The position numbers and the translations under genes were made by a program. The notes under the pieces are model-generated. The model saw only the letters and a list, made by a program, of their open reading frames with translations. It had not been told where the DNA came from and searched no databases. This document shows, one piece after another, positions 26,482-34,314 of a stretch of DNA of 34,314 nt (positions are counted from its first letter, which is position 1; each line of letters opens with the position of its first letter). Origin of the DNA: Chrysophaeum taylorii (taxonomy: Eukaryota > Sar > Pelagophyceae > Pelagomonadales > Pelagomonadaceae); contig JAQMWT010000284.1 of NCBI GenBank assembly GCA_029834535.1, positions 1 through 34,314 on the forward strand, read 5' to 3'.

Positions 26482-27532
26482 ACAAGTGCAGGCCAGTAAG
26501 TTCACCTAGTCCCAATCTCTAACCCCAGTAAGTTCACCTGGTCCCAGTAAGTTTCATATAAGTTCACCTGGTCAGTAAGTTCACCTACGGGCGGGGCCCG
26601 TCCTCTCTTCGCCTGCCCCACGCCTCGGCGATGACCCCGACTAGGTCCCGCGTACTTATCTCCGCCCGTCAGGCACATCCCTCATACCCCACAAACCCAC
26701 CCACATCCTTCATGCTCCCCACACCAACTCCTTTGAGCTCGTCGCTCTCGCCTCCGCCAATCTAAGCCGCTTTGATCCGCACGCGCCGCCAACCTTTGAG
26801 TTTACTCTTAAAAACTTTACTCTAAAAACCCCAGTATGTTCACCTGGTCCCAGTTTCACCTGGTCACTCAGTTCACCTAGTCCCAATCTCAAACCCCAGT
26901 AAGTTCACGTGGTCCCAGTAAGTTCACCTATAGTGCGCGTGTAGACACCGGGAGGGGGCTTATCGGTATTGCGCAGCACGTGTGGGGTAGGGTGGAGTCG
27001 TCGACCCAGATGAGTATATCCTCGGGGATGCCGATCGACAGAGAGCCACGTAGAGCTGGACGTGGCAGAAGACGGGCTTGGGAAAGAGGACGCCGACCTC
27101 GCGGGGCGTCTGGCCCTGGCTCTTGTTGATCGTTTGGCGTAGGCGGGCCTTAAGGGATACAGGTTGGAGGAGCCTTGGTGACAACGACACGATCGATCAT
27201 GTATCAGGTACCGTTGCAGTGGCCGTGCGACGGGTCGAGGTTTCGAAGACCTTAAGCTCGCGCTCAAAGTCAGCATCCCGTTGGTTGTCAGGGAGTTGAA
27301 AACTCTACTGTAAAGAGCGAGGCGTCGTCTTCCGACCCAGCCTAGTCAGCCGAAAAGAACTCCGACGCCTCGTCTTCGGGAAAAAAAGGCCGCGGTCATG
27401 CGCGCGTTGTCAGCATCGACAACATCGTTTCGACGGGGCGTGAGAATGGCGCGCTGAAAGAGCCGCCGCGGGTCGTGGAAATAGTCTGCGAGGTCGCCGT
27501 AGACGGCTTGGAGGATCACTGTCTGGCTCTCG
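26482..27532 (-). mobile_element. Helitron-derived repeat, copy C
   Basis: It starts ACAAGTGCAGGCC like A and B, after a poly-A run. It differs in the middle: at about 26606-26670 it contains a segment shared with 18418-18482. The helicase part is the same. Similarity to A and B stops at GGCTCTCG (27532), where the plus-strand copia pol fragment begins, so one of the two was truncated at this junction. Confidence 0.7.
26950..27530 (-). pseudogene. Helitron Pif1-like helicase C-terminal fragment, copy C
   Basis: The sequence corresponding to FHDPRRLFQRAILTP (about 27460-27500) and, in another frame, RQTINKSQGQTPREVGVLFP and PVFCHVQLYVALCRS (27135-27010) is present. Of the three copies this keeps the motif V/VI region best. 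It has the same shifts as A. Helitron helicases unwind DNA during rolling-circle transposition; this fragment is too short and too broken to act. Confidence 0.75.
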
Positions 27533-27538
27533 GCGTAG

Positions 27539-29014
27539 TACCATGCAGACGTCCCGAACGCCTTCGTTCAGTCTGACATCGATGCCAATGTCTATGTTCC
27601 ATTACCAGACGGCATCAAGCTTATCGACCCCGATGACGCTAAGTACAAGGGCCGACGTCTACCGAAACTGCTGAAGTCACTTTATGGACTTAGGCAATCA
27701 CCATCCCTTTGGAACAAAGAGATAGACGGCTTCTTCCGTAGCCTTGGTTACAAACGCCTGCATTCGGACTCTTGCCTATGTGCTCGAGTATCCGCTCATG
27801 CTAAGTTCGTCGTATGCAGTCTGTCTGTAGACGACATTGTTATTGTGTCCAATGACGACCCTCTTCGTACAGACTTACAGGATGCCCTCCACAAACGGTA
27901 TGCTGTAGAGCAGTTTGAACCTGTCCATACCCTCCTAGGCATGCGTGTGTGTCGCACATCTGACGGCTCCATTTCTCTGGATGTGCAAGCCAAGCTGGAT
28001 GAACTATTCGCTGATCACCCAGTCTTGCAGCAACTGACCCCGCTTAAATATCCTATGTCATCGTCCTTCAAGTATAAAGATGGCACTCCCAGCACTGAAA
28101 CAGAGTTGTACATCAACTCGCACTTTGCCACCCTCCTTGGCAAGCTGGTGTTCATGCAAGTTGCCTGCAGACCCGACTTCTCGCAAGCCTTGGGCAGATG
28201 TTCGCGTGGTATGCATGCACCCACATATGTTCACGTCCAAATGCTAGAGCATTTACTTCGCTACCTCAAGAAACCGGAAAACCGCTCACTTCGCCTCTGG
28301 TTTCACCCTAAAGGTAATGCCATTGAAGCTCACCTTCGCACTGTCTCCGCTAATCGAATTGATCTATCCACTGTGGTTGACTACCAACCACAGGATGTAT
28401 CTACTGGACAGTTTGACCCCTTAGTTGCCATGGTTGACGCTGACAATGCCCCTTCCTTAGCACAGGAAGTTAGGAAATCTTCCACCGGGTTTGTCTTCTA
28501 TCTTTTCAACTGCCTTATTGGTTGGAAAAGCGAACTTCAACCGATTGTCTCCTGCTCAACTCACGAAGCTGAGTTGATTGCCCTCAGTATTTGTGCTGAT
28601 GAAGCTGTTTGGCTACGCAAGCTGCTGTTGGAACTCTCCTTTGTCGTCAACCCCACCTTCTACGTCAACAATGCTAATGGTGAGAACACCGCTGACCCTG
28701 TTGACTTCGATGACAATGACAACCCAATTGCTGAAGATATGCGCTTCATCAGAAGCCTACCTCTTTTGTCTGACAAAGCTGCCGCTGTTCACACCTCTAA
28801 TAACCCAGATGGGTCCTCTCGATCCAAGGCACTGTCGACTATAGGGTTTAAGATTCGTGAGTACATATCGCTTCAGAAAATACGAGTCCATCATGTTCCC
28901 GGCAAGCTGAACGTGGCGGATGGCTTTACAAAACCACTTGCGGCTGAGTTCCCCACTTTTCGTTCTCTACTCGGTATGCATCATGCCTCTCACGACAATC
29001 CTTTACAGGATTGA
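27539..29014 (+). CDS. Ty1/copia pol, reverse transcriptase-RNase H part (5'-truncated)
   Basis: This is an open frame from 27539 to TGA 29012-29014. Reverse transcriptase: DVPNAFVQSDID (first catalytic Asp), LLKSLYGLRQSPSLWN, and VDDI (27827-27838, catalytic pair). RNase H: VDADNAPSL, KSSTGFVFYLFNCLIGWKS, STHEAELIALS and the end HHVPGKLNVADGFTKPLAA. All three catalytic RNase H positions are visible. The domain order and sequences are copia-type, while the wording is unusual (CRPDFSQALGRCSRGMH in place of the common plant forms). Integrase, protease and Gag are missing because the left side is cut at the Helitron junction. No stop or frameshift occurs in the remaining 491 codons, in contrast to the Ty3-type element, so this copy is younger. 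Confidence 0.9.
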   Translation, partial: YHADVPNAFVQSDIDANVYVPLPDGIKLIDPDDAKYKGRRLPKLLKSLYGLRQSPSLWNKEIDGFFRSLGYKRLHSDSCLCARVSAHAKFVVCSLSVDDIVIVSNDDPLRTDLQDALHKRYAVEQFEPVHTLLGMRVCRTSDGSISLDVQAKLDELFADHPVLQQLTPLKYPMSSSFKYKDGTPSTETELYINSHFATLLGKLVFMQVACRPDFSQALGRCSRGMHAPTYVHVQMLEHLLRYLKKPENRSLRLWFHPKGNAIEAHLRTVSANRIDLSTVVDYQPQDVSTGQFDPLVAMVDADNAPSLAQEVRKSSTGFVFYLFNCLIGWKSELQPIVSCSTHEAELIALSICADEAVWLRKLLLELSFVVNPTFYVNNANGENTADPVDFDDNDNPIAEDMRFIRSLPLLSDKAAAVHTSNNPDGSSRSKALSTIGFKIREYISLQKIRVHHVPGKLNVADGFTKPLAAEFPTFRSLLGMHHASHDNPLQD

Positions 29015-29030
29015 AGATACCTAACTCTAG

Positions 29031-29053
29031 TGACCGCAACGTCGTTAAACTAT
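29031..29053 (+). repeat. 22-bp direct repeat at the start of the third-ORF module
   Basis: TGACCGCAACGTCGTTAAAC followed by TAT; the partner at 30592-30614 reads TGACCGAAACGTCGTTAAAC followed by TAC. In the minus copy the equivalents are at 33011-33032 and 31699-31720. The repeat lies 16 bp after the pol stop and again inside the third ORF, so it brackets a cassette in both copies. Confidence 0.75.
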
Positions 29054-29560
29054 CCCTGGCCGTGGCATCTCTCCCAAGTTGTTTCAAAAGCGACAACCCA
29101 TAACCACTGTCACTCCTACTACCTCCCAGGCTGCTACTGTCTCACCGACACCAGCGATGGCCTCAACATGGATTTTGCCCTGATTGAACGAGGATTCTCT
29201 CGTTCTGAGAGCTTCCGTACTCCTGCCGCGCCCTTTCTCTCTTCTGTTATGCGAGCGGAAATCTCTACGGCACTCAGCTCGATATATGAATCTGCTGACT
29301 CTTTACTGTTTGTGGAACTTACGACGCTCATATCCATGCGCCTACCCATTACTACATTTTGGGAAGCTGCACCTGCTATTACTTCTATTGGCTGCTACAG
29401 AGGCCCCAAACGTGAACGTTTCATCCTGTCATCCTACATTTCTTGCTTCTACCACATATAATTCGAAGTCACAAGCACCTAGTGAACTCCCCACTGAAGT
29501 GCTGAGTCACCTTAACACAGATGACCACAAGAAGAATGGTCATATTCCCATCTCAACTAT

Positions 29561-30000
29561 CACCACTAACATTTGTTGTGCTTGTCACAACACCGATCAG
29601 GCGCCCATACAACCTAACGTATGTGCACGTAATGCTACTTCCTTCCAACCCTCCTGTGACGGGTGCTCAGCTGGTCATATACGCGCAACCATCATACGCA
29701 CGTATCATTTGCCAAAGGAGCTACATATTCTCTTGACCAGAAACCTAACGCAACATTCGTCACTTGCTCATTTAGTCTACTACACCACTAACATTTGTTG
29801 TGCTTGTCACAACACCGATCAGGCGCCCATACAACCTAACGTATGTGCACGTAATGCTACTTCCTTCCAACCCTCCTGTAACGGGTGCTCAGCTGGTCAT
29901 ATACGCGCAACCATCATACGCGCGTATCATTTGCCAAAGGAGCTACATATTCTCTTGACCAGAAATCTAACGCAACATTCGTCACTTGCTCATTTAGTCT
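29561..30000 (+). repeat. 222-bp tandem duplication in the copia third ORF
   Basis: The unit from CACCACTAACATTTGTTGTG (29561) is repeated at 29783 with only about three differences. The period of 222 bp equals 74 codons, so the frame is kept and the Cys-rich segment is doubled. The minus copy has one unit only. Confidence 0.9.
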
Positions 30001-30197
30001 TATCAGTAACCGATGCAGCCACAGACTCCACTACTCAAATACCATTGGCACTGGATCTTCGGCTTATTACTCAGATGCACCTGGAGCATCTTAACTTTCT
30101 TGTAACGCTCGAGCAAACACAAGCCCGCAAAACTCCGGCTATGTTCAAGCCCACCAAATACCACCATGTGATTAATACTGTTATCTGATCGCGTGTA

Positions 30198-30477
30198 CAA
30201 CATCTTAACAACTAACTAACTAACTAACTAACTTCAGACCTCTCCCGAGCATGGGAGCCAGGCCGGACCGACAGGAGCCAGTCCGGAATCACGGGCCTGT
30301 AGACGAGGAGCGCCGAAAGGTCGGTCGGCGGAGAGTGACCATCAAGCTTGTCGCAATGCGACGAGGAGACCGCGATGTGACTGACAACCAACTCGCCGAT
30401 AACCTTCCGTATTCGCCCCCCGGCCATACCCCGTCCCACTGCGAACGTTCCGGCTGCCAACAACATCTTAACAACTA
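30198..30477 (-). mobile_element. SINE-like retroelement, copy R4, with 17-bp target duplication
   Basis: The target duplication CAACATCTTAACAACTA is at 30198-30214 and 30461-30477. The element itself is 30215-30460 (246 bp), minus orientation, with tail TAACTAACTAACTAAC at the left. It matches copy R2 over its whole length with few differences. It split the third ORF of the plus-strand copia copy; the uninterrupted equivalent in the minus copy confirms that the insertion came later. Confidence 0.9.
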
Positions 30478-30681
30478 CGCATCATCCTCTGATGATACAG
30501 AACCGCTATTACTCCGGGATGTAATGTTCGGCCACACTTATGTTCAGGCAGAACATTAAGGCTTCCTGCACCCCTTCTTTTTTTTTAACGTTGACCGAAA
30601 CGTCGTTAAACTACTCACACTCCACGCTAGACGCTACTCTGGAGATATCTTCGCCACCGTTACCTACGCCTTCTGCTTCGC

Positions 30682-31134
30682 TTGTTTGTTCCGACTTCTT
30701 GTGCCAACAAGTCGACCAACTCCAGGAAACACCTCCCTGGAGAACCGGCTCTTCCCTCCTACAGCCAACACCCACGTGTCGCTTATACACCGTACAAGAT
30801 CACAGAGCTGTTGTCTCGCTTGATACTCGCCTCTCATGATCAACATGCTACCAACTACTCCTCCCCGGACGATCACCTCCTTCATCTACGTGACAAGTTG
30901 CTCTCATGCTTCAGAGCATTCTGTCCGCTCTCATGTGAATCTGAAGACTCTTCTATCTTCGTTCTTCGTTCGCCAAGTCCAACCTTTTTTTTGGAAAACC
31001 AACTGGACGCCTTTCAACTAGATTCTCTATCGCCATCCATACTGAATGCTCTACTTGCACTCACCCTTCTCTTGGCACCACATCGTTCAGCTATTGGTGT
31101 TCACCACCTTACAGCCGAAGCTGACGATGATTAA
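30682..31134 (+). CDS. Copia third ORF, C-terminal part (plus copy only)
   Basis: The 150-codon frame continues the third-ORF region beyond the point at which the minus copy is cut. It is Ser/Leu-rich with helices (KITELLSRLILA, ILNALLALTLLLAP) and ends in an acidic AEADDD. The hydrophobic stretch near the end is short and lies before an acidic tail, so a membrane anchor is possible but weak. The region 30616-30682 is open in a neighbouring frame, implying a frameshift. From 31135 to 31360 no coding is seen. Confidence 0.4.
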   Translation: MFVPTSCANKSTNSRKHLPGEPALPSYSQHPRVAYTPYKITELLSRLILASHDQHATNYSSPDDHLLHLRDKLLSCFRAFCPLSCESEDSSIFVLRSPSPTFFLENQLDAFQLDSLSPSILNALLALTLLLAPHRSAIGVHHLTAEADDD

Positions 31135-31372
31135 TAATCCTAACACACTGTCTGTTGTATCTGTGTTTCTTAATGTTCTGTTCAAAAGGGTCAAATCGAC
31201 TCTCAGTTCCACCAAGTCCAAGTCCAAGTCCTAAGACCCTTCTATACTCTTGATGCTTCGTATGTGACCTCTGTGACCATCAAGACCGTATTCCTTCCTT
31301 TTTTTCTTCATCATCATCTTTCTCAAGAGATGCTCTACAGTCGCACCTTGCGCTTAAGACATCTCGAGGGGG

Positions 31373-31686
31373 TGCAGAGAAATCTGCTGCCTCTTACCCT
31401 TATCCGTCCGTTGAGAACGTGATCTCTTCCTTACCCTTCTTCTTCCTTTCTACACAATCAAATAGTCCTCTGATTTGTGCCTACGCTCATCATCATGGTC
31501 TAGCGCGTCCCGAGGTATGTAGCACTATACACTTAACCTTTCTCGTGTAGTTCTAGATGCCGCATGTCGTGTTCTGAGGATATAAGGAACATAACTTTTC
31601 ATTCCCCGAATTAACCTTTCCAGACGTTCACGATGAGACGGGATGGTTTCCCAGGTGACATACCACTGCTTGCTAAATGCTCTGCA
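31373..31686 (+). repeat. Probable 3' LTR of the plus-strand copia element
   Basis: A polypurine tract (CGAGGGGG, 31365-31372) is followed by TGCAGAG, and the sequence ends at CTCTGCA (31680-31686), giving 7-bp inverted ends typical of copia LTRs and a length of 314 bp. Directly after 31686 begins sequence of the minus-strand copia third ORF, and the similarity between the two copies stops at just this point. A TATA-like TATAAGG lies at 31581-31587. No second LTR is in the window to confirm it. Confidence 0.65.
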
Positions 31687-32983
31687 GTGGGGAGTGAGTA
31701 GTTTAATGACGTTTCGGTCAACACATGCTGTGCAAGTAGGGGGTATTTCGTGTTTAGAAAGTGCAGAAAGTCTTGATGTTCTGCCGGAGTATAGGTGGGG
31801 CCAAACATTACATCCAGGAGTGATGGCGGCTTTGTATCATCGGAGGATGATACGTAGTCGTCAAGGTGTTGTGCCCACGATTGGACAAAAGCATTAATCA
31901 CATGATGATATTTGGTGGGTTTGAACATAGCCTGAGTTTTACGAGCCTGGGTTCGCACGAGAGTTACAAGAATGTTAAGATGCTCCAGGTGTATCTGAGT
32001 AACAAGCCGAAGATCCAGTGCGAATGGCAGTTGAGTGGTGGAGTCTGTGGCTGCATCGGTTGCTGATAAGACTAAATGAGCAAGTGACGGATGTTGCGTT
32101 AGACTGCTAGTCAAGCGAGTATGTAGCTCCTTTGGCAAATGATACGTGCGTATGATGGTTGCGCGTATATGACCAGCTGAGCACCCATCACAGGAGGGTT
32201 GGAAGGAAGTAGCATTGCGTGCACATACGATAGGTTGTATGGGCACCTGATCGGTGTTGTGACACGCGCGACAAATGTTTATGGTGATAGTTGAGATGGG
32301 GATGTGACCATTCTTCTTATGGTCATCTGTGTGTTGAGGTGACTCAGCACTTCAGTGGGGAGTTCACTAGGTGCTTGTGACTTCGAATTATATGTGGTGG
32401 AGGCAAGAAATGTAGGTTGCCCCAAATCGTCGAGGCATTGCGTACAGTAGGATGATGACAGAATGAAACGTTCACGTTTGGGGCCTCTGTAGCAGCCAAT
32501 AGAAGCAATACCAGGAGCAGCTTCCCAAAATGTAGTAATGGGTAGGCGCATGGATATGAATGTTGTTAGTTCCACAAACAGTGAAGAGTCGGCAGATTCA
32601 TAGATCGAGTTGAGTGCCGTATAGATTTCGGCTCGCATAAAAGAAGAGAGAAAGGGAGTAGCAGGGGTACGGAAGTTCTCAGAGAGAGAGAGTCCTCGTT
32701 CAATCAGGGCAAAATCCATGTTGAGGCCTTCCTGGAGTGTTGGGGATTGTAGTAAAATATGTTCAGTTGGTGTCGGTGAGACAGTAGCAGCCTGGGAGGT
32801 AGCAGGAGTGACAGTGGTTATGGGTTGTCGCTTTGGAGACAACTTGGGAGAAGGCTCGGTCGTGGAAAGCGAGCGTGGAATTGTCCTTCGAACGACTGGA
32901 GAGATGCCACGGCACGGCCACGGGAGTGCCAAGAAAAAGACATGAGCGACACTCACACGACACGTACAAAAAAATTGTGGCAA
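31687..32983 (-). pseudogene. Copia third ORF, minus copy, cut by the plus copy
   Basis: On the minus strand, frame 32983-32279 includes a basic N-terminal extension, MDFALIERGL, and CTQCLDDLGQ, then shifts near 32270. The frame from 32246 continues with VCARNATSFQPSCDGCSAGH and HLPKELHTRLTSSL to the junction at 31687; beyond it the frame runs by chance into the LTR. This copy lacks the 222-bp duplication and the SINE insertion. Near its N-terminus it has two stretches (about 110 and 45 bp) absent from the plus copy. It is therefore the better template for the third-ORF product. Confidence 0.55.
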
Positions 32984-33048
32984 AAGAAGGAAGGGTCAGG
33001 GCTAGTTTGCTAGTTTAACGACGTTGCGGTCACTAGAGTTAGGTATCT

Positions 33049-34314
33049 TCAATCCTGTAAAGGATTGTCGTGAGAGGCATGATGCATACCGAGTAGAGAA
33101 CGAAAAGTGGGGAACTCAGCCGCAAGTGGTTTTGTAAAGCCATCCGCCACGTTCAGCTTGCCGGGAACATGATGGACTCGTATTTTCTGAAGCGATATGT
33201 ACTCACGAATCTTAAACCATCTAGTCGACAGTGCCTTGGATCGAGAGGACCCATCTGGGTTATTAGAGGTGTGAACAGCGGCAGCATTGTCAGACAAAAG
33301 AGGTAGGCTTCTGATGAAGCGCATATCTTCAGCAATTGGGTTGTCATTGTCATCGAAGTCAACAGGGTCAGCGGTGTTCTCACCATTAGCATTGTTGACG
33401 TAGAAGGTGGGGTTGACGACAAAGGATAGTTCCAACAGCAGCTTGCGTAGCCAAACAGCTTCATCAGCACAAATACTGAGGGCAATCAACTCAGCTTCGT
33501 GAGTTGGGCAGGAGACAATCGGTTGAAGTTTGCTTTTCCAACCAATAAGGCAGTTGAAAAGGTAGAAGACAAACCCGGTGGTAGATTTCCTATCTTCATG
33601 TGCTAAGGAAGGGGCATTGTCAGCGTCAACCATGGCAACTAAGGGGTCAAACTGTCCAGTAGATACATCCTGTGGTTGGTAGTCAACCACAGTGGATAGA
33701 TCAATTCGATTAGCGGAGACAGTGCGAAGGTGAGCTTCAATGGCATTACCTTTAGGGTGAAACCAGAGGCGAAGTGAGCGGTTTTCCGGCTTCTTGAGGT
33801 AGCGAAGTAAATGCTCTAGCATTTGGACGTGAACATATGTGGGTGCATGCATACCACGCGAACATCTGCCCAAGGCTTGCGAGAAGTCGGGTCTGCAGGC
33901 AACTTGCATGAACACCAGCTTGCCAAGGAGGGTGGCAAAGTGCGAATTGATGTACAACTCTGTTTCAGTGCTGGGAGTGCCATCTTTATACTTGAAGGAC
34001 GATGACATAGGATATTTAGGCGGGGTCAGTTGCTGCAAGACTGGGTGATCAGCGAAGAGTTCATCCAGCTTGGCTTGCACATCCAGAGAAATGGAACAGT
34101 CAGATGTGCGACACACACGCATGCCTAGGAGGGTATGGACAGGTTCAAACTGCTCTACAGCATACCGTTTGTGGAGGGCATCCTGTAATTCAGTACGAAG
34201 AGGGTCGTCATTGGACACAATAACAATGTCGTCTACAGACCGGACTTGGCATACGACGAACTTAGCCATGTGCGGGATACTCGAGCATATAGGCAAAGAG
34301 GGGGGTCTTCCGAA
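33049..34314 (-). CDS. Ty1/copia pol, reverse transcriptase-RNase H part, minus copy (runs off the window)
   Basis: It is nearly identical to the plus copy: SVDDIVIVSN, HTLLGMRVCRT, CRPDFSQALGRCSRGMH, VDADNAPSLAHEDRKSTTG, THEAELIALS, HHVPGKLNVADG. It keeps the expected D-R-K-S-T in the RNase H segment, where the plus copy reads E-V-R-K-S-S. The frame is open from the TGA at 33049 to about 34296. Upstream of that (near 34297-34314) the sequence diverges from the plus copy or is frameshifted. The rest of the element lies outside the window to the right. Confidence 0.9.
   Translation of the reverse strand, partial: FGRPPSLPICSSIPHMAKFVVCQVRSVDDIVIVSNDDPLRTELQDALHKRYAVEQFEPVHTLLGMRVCRTSDCSISLDVQAKLDELFADHPVLQQLTPPKYPMSSSFKYKDGTPSTETELYINSHFATLLGKLVFMQVACRPDFSQALGRCSRGMHAPTYVHVQMLEHLLRYLKKPENRSLRLWFHPKGNAIEAHLRTVSANRIDLSTVVDYQPQDVSTGQFDPLVAMVDADNAPSLAHEDRKSTTGFVFYLFNCLIGWKSKLQPIVSCPTHEAELIALSICADEAVWLRKLLLELSFVVNPTFYVNNANGENTADPVDFDDNDNPIAEDMRFIRSLPLLSDNAAAVHTSNNPDGSSRSKALSTRWFKIREYISLQKIRVHHVPGKLNVADGFTKPLAAEFPTFRSLLGMHHASHDNPLQD

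Larger units (their letters stand above)
29166..30615 (+). pseudogene. Copia third ORF (cysteine-rich, unknown function), plus copy
   Basis: It begins at MDFALIERGF (29168) and continues in a second frame (29184-30188) as TFLASTTYNSKSQAPSELP, then ICCACHNTDQAP, FQPSCDGCSAGHIRATI, and a helical end (MFKPTKYHHVI). The minus copy shows an additional YCTQC before this. Paired cysteines (C-x2-C three times, plus Cys-His) suggest metal binding. It lies downstream of RNase H, where some copia elements carry an extra or envelope-like ORF; no signal peptide or membrane segment is evident. This copy has a frameshift near 29440, a 222-bp in-frame duplication, a TGA near 30186 and the SINE-like insertion at 30215. 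Confidence 0.55.

Noticed and set aside
31611..31686. C-terminal extension of the minus-copy third ORF to 31611
   Set aside because: These last residues are read antisense through the probable LTR of the plus copy, beyond the point where the two copia copies are similar, so they are not part of the original protein.

Overview
The window is eukaryotic and made almost entirely of layered, decayed transposable elements, with a few stretches that look like host sequence. The best host clue is an interrupted gene at 23421-23895 (minus). It encodes a fatty-acid-binding-protein-like beta-barrel protein and has a 37-bp GT-AG intron. FABPs are known mainly from animals and their relatives, so an animal or another holozoan is my best guess, but nothing here fixes the taxon. 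No rRNA, tRNA or CRISPR array was seen.

Layout. 1-813: unassigned. 814-8900: a C-rich, G-poor unit between two diverged direct repeats (814-997, 8718-8900). It has a gag-like start split by a SINE-like insertion, then several long Ser/Thr/Pro/His-rich reading frames, one of 1013 codons, and no recognisable polymerase. 9098-9352: a minisatellite. 9360-22204: a degenerate Ty3/gypsy-type retrotransposon on the plus strand, in the order Gag, CCHC knuckle, protease-like domain, C5-cytosine DNA methyltransferase (DNMT), reverse transcriptase, RNase H, integrase with GPY/F-like end, and an unassigned C-terminal domain. The DNMT domain at about 13270-14180 is the outstanding object of the window. DNMT capture by retrotransposons is a rare phenomenon; I know it from dinoflagellates and charophyte algae.

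Between the DNMT and the reverse transcriptase sits a 4.1-kb MULE-like DNA transposon (14569-18664). It has a 10-bp target duplication and long imperfect terminal inverted repeats. Its left inverted repeat was itself split by a truncated SINE-like copy and two head-to-tail Helitron-helicase-bearing repeats (14747-15733, 15734-16791). The transposon encodes an acidic protein with a FLYWCH/WRKY-like zinc finger and a SWIM finger, but no DDE domain is visible.

To the right come gene-poor DNA (22205-23420), the FABP-like gene, a GC-rich stretch with unrecognised and decayed reading frames (24000-26445), and a third Helitron repeat (26482-27532). Last are two Ty1/copia elements in opposite orientation (27533-31686 plus, 31687-34314 minus). 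The plus copy appears to have inserted into the minus copy. Both carry an extra cysteine-rich third ORF downstream of pol. A family of SINE-like repeats with a (TTAG)n tail occurs four times (1345, 9883, 14604, 30215), twice with clear 13-17 bp target duplications.

Reading frames in nearly all these elements are interrupted, so the window records past rather than present activity. All domain assignments come from reading motifs by eye, without any database search.
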